A stretch of 60,944 nt of DNA from Betaproteobacteria bacterium (GTDB taxonomy: Bacteria > Pseudomonadota > Gammaproteobacteria > Burkholderiales > Burkholderiaceae_C): assembly GCA_947453725.1 (NCBI GenBank), contig CANGHH010000023.1, forward strand, positions 1 to 60,944. Reading direction: 5' to 3'. Below, piece by piece: positions 1-9,200 of the stretch. The position numbers and the translations under genes are program-made. The notes beneath the pieces were generated by a model. It was given only the letters and a program-made list of their open reading frames with translations, ran no database searches and was not told the DNA's origin. How positions within the stretch are numbered: position 1 is the first letter of the stretch; each line of letters starts with the position of its first letter.

Positions 1-178
1 CGCGCAGCAGCGACTCCATCGCCCAGAACGGCGCCGGCTGTTCACGCACGGCCTGCACCCAGGGCCGGGCGGCGGCCCGTGCCGCCGGCCCGTCGAGCCG
101 GCCCTGCAGGGCGGCCAGGGCCTCGGCGACGGCACTGGCCTCGTCGCGGTAGGGGAAAGGCAGGCGGGCTGGGTTCAT
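1..178 (-). CDS. putA: Proline dehydrogenase / P5C dehydrogenase (PutA), N-terminal fragment
   Basis: Only the first 59 codons lie in the window; the gene runs off the left edge. It starts at the ATG at 178 with MNPARLPFPYRDE and continues to a segment with FWAMESLLR. This resembles the opening of the short betaproteobacterial PutA form that lacks the N-terminal ribbon-helix-helix DNA-binding domain. PutA oxidises proline to glutamate in two steps at the membrane. The stump of an Lrp/AsnC-type regulator lies divergently just upstream, which fits a put locus because Lrp-type PutR proteins commonly sit next to putA. The assignment rests on a short stretch and could be wrong. Confidence 0.6.
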   Translation of the reverse strand, partial: MNPARLPFPYRDEASAVAEALAALQGRLDGPAARAAARPWVQAVREQPAPFWAMESLLR

Positions 179-242
179 GCGGGACTCCAGGGCAAACAGC
201 GGCTGACACCGACGAAGCGCCCAGCTTAGGCCGGGCCTGGCC

Positions 243-352
243 ATGACGGGTGCGGAAAACCCCGGCCGGCGCGCGAGATCGACACCATCGACCGACGCAT
301 CCTGCGCGAGCTGCAGGCCGACGGCCGCATCAGCAGTCTGAGGCTGGCCTGA
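243..352 (+). pseudogene. Remnant of an Lrp/AsnC-family regulator (putR-like)
   Basis: Frame 2 from 275 to the TGA at 350-352 reads EIDTIDRRILRELQADGRIS and a few more residues. This is the classic start of Lrp/AsnC regulators, in which the D-x-x-D-x-x-I-L helix leads into the helix-turn-helix. The stop falls inside the first HTH helix and only 13 bases remain before the stop codon of the convergent yggS, so the rest of the gene is missing. The only nearby ATG (243) is in a different frame, suggesting a frameshift as well. The position, divergent from probable putA, is where a PutR activator gene would be expected. Confidence 0.6.
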
Positions 353-365
353 GCCGCCGGCCGCT

Positions 366-1052
366 TCAGCGGCTGCCGAAGATCGCCGTGCCGACGCGCA
401 CCAGGGTCGCGCCTTCGGCCACGGCAGCCTCCAGGTCGGCGCTCATGCCCATCGACAGCGTGTCCAGCGCCAGTCCGCCGGCGTTCAGCGCCACCAACAG
501 TTCGCGCAGCGCGCGGTGCGGCAGGCGCTGCGCATCCGGGTCGGCTACGGGCTCGGGAATGGCCATCAGGCCGCGCAGCACGACACGAGGCAGCTGACCG
601 ACGGCCGCGGCCACGCCGGCCACCTCGGCCGGCAGCAGGCCGCTCTTGCTCGCCTCGCCGCTGATGTTCACCTGCAGGCACAGCTGCAATGGCGGCAGCT
701 GCCGCGGCCGTTGGTCGGACAGCCGCTGCGCGATCTTCAGCCGGTCCACGCTGTGCACCCAGTCGAAGGCCGCCGCCACGTCGCGCGTCTTGTTGCTCTG
801 CAGCGGGCCGATCAGGTGCCATTCAATCTGCGCGCGCGCGTCGGCCAGCGCTGCCATCTTGGCCAGCGCCTCCTGCACGTAGTTCTCGCCGAAGGCGCGC
901 TGCCCCGCCGCCAGCGCGGCGCGCACGGCCGCCGGCGGCTGCGTCTTGCTGACCGCGAGCAGCGCCACCGATGCGGCGGGCCTGCCGTGCGCCTGCGCCG
1001 CCAACGCGATGCGCCGGCGCACGGCCTGCAGTCGATCCTCGATCCCATCCAC
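366..1052 (-). CDS. yggS: YggS/PLPBP-family pyridoxal phosphate homeostasis protein
   Basis: A protein of 228 residues with the YggS fold markers: AVSKTQP, whose lysine binds pyridoxal phosphate, then FGENYVQEA, WHLIGPLQSNK, the VNISGEASKSG strand, RGLMAIPE, and a C-terminal SMGMSADLEAA followed by VRVGTAIFGSR. YggS has no known enzymatic activity; it binds and buffers PLP in the cytosol and affects amino-acid and keto-acid balance. I chose the GTG at 1052 because a purine-rich GGGGGGAGA lies just upstream; an in-frame ATG at 1106 would add 18 unlikely residues. In many betaproteobacteria yggS is divergent from pilT. Here a TPR gene and a PEP-CTERM gene lie between them. Confidence 0.92.
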   Translation of the reverse strand: MDGIEDRLQAVRRRIALAAQAHGRPAASVALLAVSKTQPPAAVRAALAAGQRAFGENYVQEALAKMAALADARAQIEWHLIGPLQSNKTRDVAAAFDWVHSVDRLKIAQRLSDQRPRQLPPLQLCLQVNISGEASKSGLLPAEVAGVAAAVGQLPRVVLRGLMAIPEPVADPDAQRLPHRALRELLVALNAGGLALDTLSMGMSADLEAAVAEGATLVRVGTAIFGSR

Positions 1053-1134
1053 CGCCGTTTCTCCCCCCTCATTCACGGGATTAGATGCCGCCGCCACGGG
1101 CCGCACACAAGGGCAATTCCACCATAGGCGCCCC

Positions 1135-1140
1135 TATACT
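1135..1140 (+). promoter_or_regulatory. Candidate -10 element for the TPR gene
   Basis: TATACT matches the sigma-70 -10 consensus in five of six positions and lies 32 bases before the chosen start of the TPR gene. I see no good -35 hexamer at the usual spacing. Confidence 0.35.
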
Positions 1141-1171
1141 GATTCGGACCAGAATGACCACGGTACAGCAC

Positions 1172-2485
1172 ATGATCCCTTGCCGTCTTTCGATCATCGC
1201 CGGGGTTTGCGCGACTGTTTTCGCGCTGCAGTCGACACCGGTCGCCGCGGCACCGCTGCTGCTCACCGACGAGGCTCTCCTGGGCACCCGGCAAGACGGC
1301 TCGCCGTTGCAGATCAAGATCAACGAGGGCCTCGCGGCGCTCGACCGGCGCGATCTGGGCGGCGCCGAAGCCGCTTTCCGGGCCGCAGCGGAACTCGACG
1401 CCAAGCAGGCCGGGCCCTACATCGGGCTGGCCGAGGTGGCTGCGCAGCGCAAGGAACTGGCAGTGGCTGACAAGTGGATGGCCAGGGCGCTCTCGGTCAG
1501 CCCCAACGACGTCAGCGCCTTGCGCGCCTGGGGCGGGATGCTGTTGCAGCGCGGCAAGTTCGCCGAAGCCGAGGCTGCCTTCAAGAAGGCGGTGGCAGCC
1601 GCGCCGCAGTCCGCCGGTGCGCACATGCAACTGGGCGAAACCTATCTGATCGGTCTCAAACAGCCGAAGGCGGCCGAGGCGTCGTACCAGGCTGCGCTGG
1701 CCGCCCGGCCGGGCAGCCTGGACGCGCAACTCGGACTTGCGGCCTCGATGGCGGCACAGGGCCGCGTCGAAGACACGGTGGCCGCCTTCGAGCAGGCGGC
1801 CAAGCTGGCGCCGCAGGACCCACGGCCGCTGCACTCGCTGGCGCGCTTCTACGCCTCGCAGCTGAAGTTCGACCAAGCGCTGGCCACGCTGGATCGGACG
1901 CTGGCCATCGCCCCTGCGCACGGCGCGGCGCTGCTCGACCGCGGCGACCTGCTGCTGGCCAGCAACCAGCCCGAGAAGGCCATCGTCGCTTTCGAGGCTG
2001 CGGCCAAGGCCACCAGGCAGCCGGCGCCCGCCCGCTTCAGGCAGGGCGTGACGCTGGAGATGCTGCAGCGCTGGGACGATGCCGACCGTGCCTACAGCGA
2101 CGCGATCAAGGGCGAGCCGCGCATGTTTGCGGCCTACAACAACCTGGCCTTCATGAATGCCAGCCGCAAGGTCAAGCTCGACGAGGCACTGGCCTACAGC
2201 AAGAAGGCCATCGAACTGGCGCCCAACGACCCCAGGCTGCAGGACACGCTGGGCTGGGTCCACCTCGCCCGCGGCGAGCTCGATCCGGCGGCCAAGGCCA
2301 TCGTCAAGGCGGTGACGGCGTACCCCGAAGTCGCCAACTTCCAGTACCACCTCGGCATCGTCTACGATGCGCAAGGCCGGTCCAAGGAAGCCGCCGCCGC
2401 GCTGCGCAAGGCATTGGAACTTGACAAGAACCTGCGCGGTGCCGCCGACGCCCGGGAGCGGCTGAAGAAGCTGGCCAGCAAGTAG
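1172..2485 (+). CDS. Exported tetratricopeptide-repeat protein
   Basis: A protein of 437 residues with an N-terminal signal peptide (MIPCRLSIIAGVCATVFAL, cleavage near PVAAA) followed by about eleven tandem 34-residue TPR units. Typical markers are GKFAEAEAAFKKAV, KLDEALAYSKKAIELAP and GRSKEAAAALRKALEL. TPR arrays are binding scaffolds, and the signal peptide places this one outside the cytoplasm. Start choice: the ATG at 1172 gives a clean signal peptide, while the in-frame ATG at 1154 would add six polar residues and leave almost no leader after the TATACT element. The gene converges on a PEP-CTERM gene, and exported TPR proteins also occur in PEP-CTERM/exosortase systems, but a functional link is only inference. 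Confidence 0.85.
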   Translation: MIPCRLSIIAGVCATVFALQSTPVAAAPLLLTDEALLGTRQDGSPLQIKINEGLAALDRRDLGGAEAAFRAAAELDAKQAGPYIGLAEVAAQRKELAVADKWMARALSVSPNDVSALRAWGGMLLQRGKFAEAEAAFKKAVAAAPQSAGAHMQLGETYLIGLKQPKAAEASYQAALAARPGSLDAQLGLAASMAAQGRVEDTVAAFEQAAKLAPQDPRPLHSLARFYASQLKFDQALATLDRTLAIAPAHGAALLDRGDLLLASNQPEKAIVAFEAAAKATRQPAPARFRQGVTLEMLQRWDDADRAYSDAIKGEPRMFAAYNNLAFMNASRKVKLDEALAYSKKAIELAPNDPRLQDTLGWVHLARGELDPAAKAIVKAVTAYPEVANFQYHLGIVYDAQGRSKEAAAALRKALELDKNLRGAADARERLKKLASK

Positions 2486-2517
2486 ACCGGTAGGCCGGCC
2501 GGTCCGACGCCATTCAG

Positions 2518-2543
2518 GCCAGGAACCGTGGCCGGTTCCTGGC
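2518..2543 (+). terminator. Perfect 10-bp hairpin after the TPR gene
   Basis: GCCAGGAACC and GGTTCCTGGC form a perfect ten-base-pair stem with a six-base loop, 32 bases after the TPR stop. No T-run follows, so it may be a weak or factor-assisted terminator or an mRNA 3' stabiliser. Confidence 0.45.
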
Positions 2544-2591
2544 GTTGTGCATCGGGGGCAGCGAGTCCGATCTTCCTCTCGCCCGCCCCCC

Positions 2592-2622
2592 AAAAAGCAC
2601 AAGGCGACCCGCAGGCCGCCTT
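2592..2622 (-). terminator. Intrinsic terminator of the PEP-CTERM gene
   Basis: On the minus strand the stem AAGGCG...CGCCTT (2622-2617 with 2606-2601) extends past one mismatch by two more pairs. It is followed by GTGCTTTTT. It lies 43 bases beyond the stop of the PEP-CTERM gene. Confidence 0.6.
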
Positions 2623-2664
2623 GTCGGTGAGGAAGGGCCGGGGCCCCTCGTTCGATGGCGTCGC

Positions 2665-3726
2665 TCAGGCGCGGCGGCGACGGGCAAGGCCCAGGCCGAA
2701 CAGGCTGAGACCGACGAGGGCCAGCGAAGTCGGCTCCGGAACCTCGAACCTGTCGCGCTCGGAAGCGACGATCTTGCCGTCGACCAGCGCATGCGTGTCG
2801 AAGGCGGCGTCGGCGGAGCCGGTGCGCGTGAAGGTCACGTCGAAGCTGAAGGTGCGGTCCACCGATCGGTCGTAAACGCCGGTAGCGGTGGCACCCCCGC
2901 AGGTACCAATGTCGGCGCTGGTGCACAGGGTGCTCACGGCGATGTCAGGGAAGCCGGCACCCAGGTCACCCACCGTCACGGTGCTGTATGTCGAGAAGCC
3001 CGAAGTCACGCCGGCCAGGATGTCGGCGGTGACGGTGGTGGCGGAGGTCGTGCCGCTGAACAGCTGGGAGCCGGCGAACGTGTCGATGTCACCACCGAAG
3101 GAGCCGGCGCCAGTGCCGCCGTAATTCATGCCGATCACTTTGGCGCCCTTGGCGGCAACGGCAGCATTGGCCGACGCCTGGGTGTAGCCCTCGCCATCCT
3201 TGAACGGCGCGTCACCGAAGACGATGATGAAGCGGTTCGAGCCGGCGCGCCAAGTCCCGCTGTCGGCCGCGGTGCCGATGCCGGCCCAGCCGAGCTCGGG
3301 GAAATCGCCGCCACCGCCAGCGCTGTAGCCGTTGATCGCGGTCTGCACCGCCGAGGTGCTGGCCGTCAGGTTCTGGGTGATGCCGTGGCCCGGGTCGTTG
3401 TAGAACGCGACGCCGGCCTGCAGGCTGCCGAAGCTGGCCAAACCTGCCAGGATGCCGCTGGCAGCTGACTTGGCCGTGGCGATCGCCGAACCCATGCTGC
3501 CCGTGGTGTCGAACACGAACATGACGTCGATCGGCGCCGTGGTGGGCGGCGCCGCGGTCACGACGACCGTCTTCGTGATCGTGACGCTGTCACCAACCCC
3601 GAGTGAGGCGGCGAAGCTGGTGGGACTGATCGAGTCCGCGTAAGCGAAGGTCGCGCCCATGGCCATGGCGCCGAAGAGCGCCGAGCGAACCCATTGCAGG
3701 GTCGCGGAAAGAGTATCGAATTTCAT
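2665..3726 (-). CDS. PEP-CTERM sorting-domain protein with von Willebrand factor A domain
   Basis: A protein of 353 residues. It has an N-terminal signal peptide ending near FAYADS, a vWA domain opening with DVMFVFDTTGSMGS (a metal-ion-dependent adhesion site of DxTxS type), and a C-terminal sorting signal VPEPTSLALVG, a short hydrophobic helix and RRRRA. PEP-CTERM proteins are processed by an exosortase and end up at the cell surface or in the exopolysaccharide matrix; the vWA domain suggests ligand or matrix binding. The start at 3726 is fixed by a textbook AAAGGAGG ribosome site. A longer in-frame ATG at 3834 is rejected. No exosortase or EPS genes are in the window, so it belongs to a dispersed regulon. 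Confidence 0.9.
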   Translation of the reverse strand: MKFDTLSATLQWVRSALFGAMAMGATFAYADSISPTSFAASLGVGDSVTITKTVVVTAAPPTTAPIDVMFVFDTTGSMGSAIATAKSAASGILAGLASFGSLQAGVAFYNDPGHGITQNLTASTSAVQTAINGYSAGGGGDFPELGWAGIGTAADSGTWRAGSNRFIIVFGDAPFKDGEGYTQASANAAVAAKGAKVIGMNYGGTGAGSFGGDIDTFAGSQLFSGTTSATTVTADILAGVTSGFSTYSTVTVGDLGAGFPDIAVSTLCTSADIGTCGGATATGVYDRSVDRTFSFDVTFTRTGSADAAFDTHALVDGKIVASERDRFEVPEPTSLALVGLSLFGLGLARRRRA

Positions 3727-3859
3727 CAAAACCTCCTTTGAAGCTGGCAGCGAAAATGCCCCGACCACTGCGATTGAGGCGCCCGGCAAACTCAAGGCAA
3801 GTGGCGGGCCACCGGCCAGCTCAGCCATCGACAAGTATTTGATTTAACGAATATTCTTC

Positions 3860-3889
3860 ATATTAGGGGGGGCCATATTATCGATTCAA
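3860..3889 (-). promoter_or_regulatory. Candidate sigma-70 promoter of the PEP-CTERM gene
   Basis: On the minus strand TTGAAT (3889-3884), an 18-base spacer and TAATAT (3865-3860) sit in the only clearly AT-rich patch of the neighbourhood. They would give a leader of roughly 130 bases. The rest of the 337-base gap 3727-4063 contains this promoter, the ribosome site, the pilT promoter and nothing else I can name. Confidence 0.45.
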
Positions 3890-3998
3890 CGCTGACCGCG
3901 GATTGCGCGGTGTAAAGCGCACCGACACCCCGGCGGCCGACTGCGCGGCCTGAAGCCGTCCCGCCCGGTGGTCCGGCCGCGCCGGCTGGTGCCCAAGC

Positions 3999-4028
3999 TT
4001 GCCGTCGGCGAGCGATGCTGCCGATAAT
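3999..4028 (+). promoter_or_regulatory. Candidate sigma-70 promoter of pilT
   Basis: TTGCCG at 3999-4004, an 18-base spacer and GATAAT at 4023-4028, about 35 bases before the pilT start codon. Confidence 0.5.
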
Positions 4029-4063
4029 CATTGGCAGCAATCTGCTGGCGAATCGAAAGCCCC

Positions 4064-5107
4064 ATGGACATCACCCAGCTGCTGGCCTTCTCCGTCAAGA
4101 ACAAGGCCTCGGACCTGCACCTCTCGGCGGGGCTGCCGCCGATGATCCGCGTGCATGGCGACGTGCGCCGCATCAACGTCGAGGCGCTGGACCACAAGAT
4201 GGTCCACAGCATGGTCTACGACATCATGAACGACGCCCAGCGCAAGCACTACGAAGACACGCTGGAGTGCGACTTTTCGTTCGAGATCCAGGGCCTGGCC
4301 CGCTTCCGCGTCAACGCCTTCAACCAGAACCGGGGCGCCGGCGCGGTCTTCCGCACGATCCCCAGCAAGATCCTGACGCTGGAGCAGCTCGGCACGCCCA
4401 AGGTCTTCGCCGACCTGGCGCTGCGACCGCGCGGCCTGGTGCTGTGCACCGGCCCGACCGGTTCGGGCAAGAGCACGACGCTGGCGGCGATGGTCAACCA
4501 CCTCAACGAAAACGAGTACGGCCACGTGCTGACGGTGGAAGACCCGATCGAGTTCGTCCACGAAAGCAAGAAGTGCCTGGTCAACCAGCGCGAGGTCGGG
4601 CCGCACACGCTGAGCTTCGCCAATGCGCTGCGCAGCGCGCTGCGCGAAGACCCGGACGCCATCCTGGTCGGCGAAATGCGCGACCTGGAAACCATCCGCC
4701 TGGCACTGACCGCGGCCGAAACCGGCCACCTGGTCTTCGGCACGCTGCACACCAGCAGCGCGGCCAAGACCATCGACCGCGTGGTCGACGTTTTCCCGGC
4801 GGCCGAGAAGGAAATGGTGCGCTCGATGCTGAGCGAATCGCTGGTGGCGGTGATTTCGCAGACGCTGTGCAAGCTCAAGGACGGCAGCGGCCGCGTGGCG
4901 GCCCACGAGATCATGATCGCCACCTCGGCGATCAAGAACCTGATCCGCGAGAACAAGATCGCGCAGATGTATTCCAGCATCCAGACCGGCCAGAACCTGG
5001 GCATGCAGACGCTGGACCAGAACCTGACGGACCTGGTGCGGCGCAACCTGATTTCCCCCGCCGAAGCGCGCAGCAAGGCCAAAATACCCGACAACTTCCC
5101 GGGGTAG
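4064..5107 (+). CDS. pilT: Twitching motility ATPase PilT
   Basis: A protein of 347 residues, the usual PilT length. It has the N-terminal PAS-like domain (ASDLHLSAGLPP), Walker A GPTGSGKS at about 130-137, the acidic ITVED-type strand LTVEDPIEF, Walker B ILVGEMRD near 200-207, the His box GHLVFGTLHT near 221-230, and the C-terminal AIRNLIRE-like helix (SAIKNLIREN) needed for retraction. PilT is the hexameric ATPase at the base of type IV pili that depolymerises PilA, powering twitching and DNA uptake. The start at 4064 matches the family (MDITQLL). It is followed after 5 bases by pilU, the usual arrangement. Confidence 0.97.
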   Translation: MDITQLLAFSVKNKASDLHLSAGLPPMIRVHGDVRRINVEALDHKMVHSMVYDIMNDAQRKHYEDTLECDFSFEIQGLARFRVNAFNQNRGAGAVFRTIPSKILTLEQLGTPKVFADLALRPRGLVLCTGPTGSGKSTTLAAMVNHLNENEYGHVLTVEDPIEFVHESKKCLVNQREVGPHTLSFANALRSALREDPDAILVGEMRDLETIRLALTAAETGHLVFGTLHTSSAAKTIDRVVDVFPAAEKEMVRSMLSESLVAVISQTLCKLKDGSGRVAAHEIMIATSAIKNLIRENKIAQMYSSIQTGQNLGMQTLDQNLTDLVRRNLISPAEARSKAKIPDNFPG

Positions 5108-5112
5108 GTCAG

Positions 5113-6249
5113 ATGGAACGCGACCAGGCATCCAAGTTCGTCAACGACCTGCTGCGGCTGATGGTCAGCCGCAACGGTTCGGACATGTTCCTGACCGCCG
5201 ATTTCCCGCCGGCCATCAAGGTCGACGGCAAGATCACCAAGGTCAGCCCGCAGCCGCTGACCGGCCAGCACACGATGGCGCTGGCACGCGCGGTGATGAA
5301 CGACAAGCAGGGCGCCGAATTCGAACGCACCAAGGAATGCAACTTCGCGATCAGCCCGCAAGGTGTCGGGCGTTTTCGCGTCAATGCCTTCGTGCAGCAG
5401 GGCCACGCGGGCCTGGTGTTCCGGACCATTCCCGCCACGCTGCCGACCATCGACGGCATGGGCCTGCCGGCGAAGTTGAAGGAGCTGGCGCTGTCCAAGC
5501 GCGGGCTGGTGATCTTGGTCGGCGCCACGGGGTCGGGCAAGAGCACCTCGCTGGCGGCCATCGTCGACCATCGCAACGAGAACAGCTACGGCCACATCAT
5601 CACGGTCGAAGACCCGGTGGAATTCGTCCACCCGCACAAGAACTGCATCGTCACCCAGCGCGAACTGGGCATCGACACCGACAGCTGGGAAGTCGCGCTG
5701 AAGAACACGCTGCGCCAGGCGCCCGACGTGATCCTGATGGGCGAGATCCGCGACCGCGAAACGATGGAACACGCGGTGGCCTTCGCCGAAACCGGTCACC
5801 TCTGCCTGGCCACGCTGCACGCCAACAGCGCCAACCAGGCGCTCGACCGGATCATCAACTTCTTCCCCGAAGAGCGCCGCCAGCAGCTGCTGATGGACCT
5901 GTCGCTGAACATCAAGGCCCTGGTCAGCCAGCGCCTGATTCCGCGCGAAAACAACCGCGGCCGGGTGCCGGCGGTGGAAATCATGCTCAACACCCCGGCC
6001 ATCAGTGACCTGATCTTCAAGGGTGAAGTTTCCGAGATCAAGGAACGCATGAAGGCCGGCCGCGAACAAGGCATGCAGACCTTCGACCAGAGCCTCTTCG
6101 AACTCTTCGAGGCCCGGCTGATCACCTACGAAGACGCGCTGCGCAATGCCGATTCGGTGAACGACCTGCGGCTGCAGATCAAGCTGAAGAGCCAGCGCGC
6201 GCGCAGCGCCGACCTGTCCGCCGGTACGGAAAACATGCGCATGGTCTAG
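5113..6249 (+). CDS. pilU: PilT-like retraction ATPase PilU
   Basis: A protein of 378 residues starting MERDQASKF, directly after pilT. It has Walker A GATGSGKS near residues 137-144, the TVEDPVEFVHPHKN strand, Walker B ILMGEIRD, and the His box GHLCLATLHA. PilU is a PilT paralogue that cannot usually retract pili alone but adds force to PilT-dependent retraction. The longer C-terminus (GTENMRMV end) and the RDRETME variant after Walker B distinguish it from PilT. The two genes are probably co-transcribed from the promoter before pilT. Confidence 0.95.
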   Translation: MERDQASKFVNDLLRLMVSRNGSDMFLTADFPPAIKVDGKITKVSPQPLTGQHTMALARAVMNDKQGAEFERTKECNFAISPQGVGRFRVNAFVQQGHAGLVFRTIPATLPTIDGMGLPAKLKELALSKRGLVILVGATGSGKSTSLAAIVDHRNENSYGHIITVEDPVEFVHPHKNCIVTQRELGIDTDSWEVALKNTLRQAPDVILMGEIRDRETMEHAVAFAETGHLCLATLHANSANQALDRIINFFPEERRQQLLMDLSLNIKALVSQRLIPRENNRGRVPAVEIMLNTPAISDLIFKGEVSEIKERMKAGREQGMQTFDQSLFELFEARLITYEDALRNADSVNDLRLQIKLKSQRARSADLSAGTENMRMV

Positions 6250-6270
6250 GCCCGCCTGTCACGGCGCCGC

Positions 6271-9200
6271 TCACGTTGCGGGCGCTTCGGACTGGGCATA
6301 CCCCTGCAACTGCTTCATCAACTTGCCCGCCGCCGCCCGGTTGGCAGCGTTCTTCAGCAGGGCCGGCGTTTCCAGCACCCAGCCGACGGCGTCCAGTACC
6401 TGGACCCAGCGCGGCAGCGCGGCCACCTGGGCGTGCACCGCGGCGTAGGCGGCGGCCAGCGCGGGCTGGTGTTCGGCGAGCGTGCCGGCTGACAGCGCTT
6501 CGAAGAGGTCGAGCTGGATCAGGTCGGCATGGCAGCGGAAGTCGGGTTGGCTGTCGTGGCGGGCCAGCAGGCTGCGCCGCGTGCGGCTGGTGGCCGCGCC
6601 GTCCAGCGCGTGGCCGGGTTTGGCGCCGGCCTGCAGCACCAGCTCGACCGCCATCCGCCGCAAGGCTGCAGCGTAGAGCCGGGGGTCGTTGGCGTCGGCG
6701 GCCTGGGCTTCGGCGCTGCGGTAGGCGTCCAGCGCCATGCCCAGCGAAGCGGTGCTTTCGCGGGCCAGCCCTTCGGTGGCTTGCAGCTGGGCCTGGCGCT
6801 GCCAGGCCAGACCCAGCAGGGACAGGCGTTTGACGGTGGGCTGCAGCGCGGCCAGCGTCTGCAACTCGCGCAGCGCAGTGGTCATTTCATCGCGCATCAG
6901 GCCGCGCGTGGCTTCGTCGGCGTTGGCGTCCTGGGCGATGGCCCAGGCGCGCTGGACGAGCAACCGGCCCAGATGCTCGTGGGCCTTCACCGAGGCGCTG
7001 GCGTCGTTGGCGCGCAGCGCGCGGCCGTACCAGGCGATGGCGGCGTCCGGGTCCTGCGCGGCCTCCCAGGCCACGCCGAACGCTTCCGCGACAGCGCCCA
7101 TGCCGCCCCAGGTGTCGCCGTGGTGGTCCTGCAGTTCGCGCAGCTGCTCTCGTGCGCGCGCCTGCTTCGCGGCCACGTCGCTGCTGGCATAGCGGGTGCG
7201 GACGGCCAGGTCTTCCAGCACCAGCGCCAGACCGGCCGCCGAGGCGATGCCCTCGGCCACGCCATGCGCCGAGCTGCGCGGATCGGGCGTGCTGGCCTGG
7301 GCGTCGCCGGTGCCGCGGCGGAAGGTCCAGTCCGGGTCGCCGTAGCACTGGTAGGCGGCCCAGGTCTTGCTGTGCGGCGTGCGCGTCCAGGTGTCTTCGC
7401 GGGCCTGGGCCACAGCCTCGATGAAGGGCCGGCCGGCCAGCAGCGCGCCGTAGAAGCTGGTGGCGAAGATCTCGGCCGCATCGTCGTCGACCGCCCAACC
7501 GGCGGCCACCACGCAGCGCACGCCGATCTGGATCAGCGCATCGGCCACGCCGGCGGCAAAGGCCACCGGCTGGTCGACGCTGAGTGTCTGCTTGGCGTCG
7601 TGCCCGCCCAGGTGGCAGCAGTTGACGAAGACCAGCTCGGGCACGGTTTCCAGCTTGGCGATCTCGTCAGGGCCGAGGTAGACGCCCTGCGACAGCACCA
7701 CGCCGCCGCTGGACAGCGGGGCGCCGGTCGTCTCGTCGAACTGCTTGGGCGCGCCGTGGCCGGCGACGTGGACGATGCGATAAGGCCGCGCCATCAGCGC
7801 ACCGATGATTTCGTCGAATTCGTTCTTGTCGATCAGCGGGAACACCAGCTTCCGGGCGATACCGCCCGGCCCGGCCAGCAGCGCCGCCACCGCCTGCGCC
7901 TCGCGCTGGGCGCCTTCCAGCGGCGGGTAGCCGGTGCCTTCGGTGTTCGGCGCGCCGATCACCAGCACCGCGGCTTCGGCATCGGCGTCCAGCGGGTTGT
8001 TGCGGAAAGTGGCCGTGCTCAGGGTGCGCAGCAGCTGGGTTCGGATCGACCAGGGCTTCTGCGCGCCGGCAACGTCGGTGTTGCCGTCAGCCGGCTCGGT
8101 GTCGAGCAATTCCCAGGGGATCGGCGCGGTGCTGTCGTCGAGCTTCAGCACCGCGCGGTCGGTGCCGCTGAGGAAAGGCTTGAGCTCCAGCGGCACCAGC
8201 AGCTGGAACAGGGTGTGGCCCAGCCGCGGGTCGCTGCTGCGCGCGGTGGCGGCGCGCTCGACCAGCTTGCGCACCAGCGTGGCCTGGGTGTGCTGGGCGC
8301 GGACCTCGCTGCGCGCCCGGCGGGTGTCCAGCGCGAAGGCGATCAGGCCGTCGCCGGGGCCGCTGATGCTGATCAGGTCGTAGTCCGCGCCGCGGTAGCC
8401 GCTTTCGGGCTGGCGGCGCAGCGGGCCGACGCCGCTGCGGATGCGGTCGGCGATGGCGTAGGCCTTGGGGTTGGCCTCGGCCAGCAGGCGCAGGCCGCGC
8501 CAGGCCTCGGCGGCCCGGTCGAGGTAGCACTCGACCAGCACCAGCCGGCTCACCAGCGGCCAGCCGACGCCGGCCAGCCGCTGGTTGGCCAGCCAGACGC
8601 CGCGGGCGATGGCCCGTGCCGCGCCGCCGGCCGACACGCCGAGGCCGCCGCTGCCGAGCAGCGTGGCCGCCAGCTCGATGGGCTCGTCGGCGCCGTGGCC
8701 GGCTTCATGGGCCCGCTGCGACCAGGCCTTCACGCCCTGGCAAACGGTGGTTTCCAGCTGCGCGGCGGTCAGCCCACCCTCGTCACCCAGGCCGACGACG
8801 ATGGCCGCCGCAGGCCGCGGCGCCCGCCAGGGGTTGTCGGCGTCGAGCTGGCGGTTGAAGAAGGTGCGCTGGGTGCCTGGGTCACCCGGATAGAGCCCGG
8901 CCTGCAGGGCCTGGCTCATCGCGCCGCCGATGTGGCGGTCGATGACCGCCTCGGTGCCGGTCAGGCTCAGCGCGTGGTAATGGCCCAGCATCAGCGGCTG
9001 TTCGACGAAGGTCAGGCCGCCATTGAGCACCGTCACCTGCACCGGTGGCAGCGCGCCGCGGCGGCTGCTGGCGACGCCGTCCGCGTCGGCGTCGGCGTCG
9101 GCGTCGGCGGCATGGCCGAAAATCGCGCTCTCGTCGCCGGCCGGCAGCGCCGACGCCGGTCGGCGTGACGGCCGGTTGCGGCGCAGCACCACCGGCGCCG

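Noticed and set aside
1073..2926. A 617-codon minus-strand frame across the TPR gene
   Set aside because: No recognisable domain; the plus-strand TPR protein has a signal peptide and clear repeats.
6529..9168. An 879-codon frame opposite the CHAT protein
   Set aside because: Low-complexity antisense translation with no motif and no ribosome site; the minus-strand gene has clear domains.
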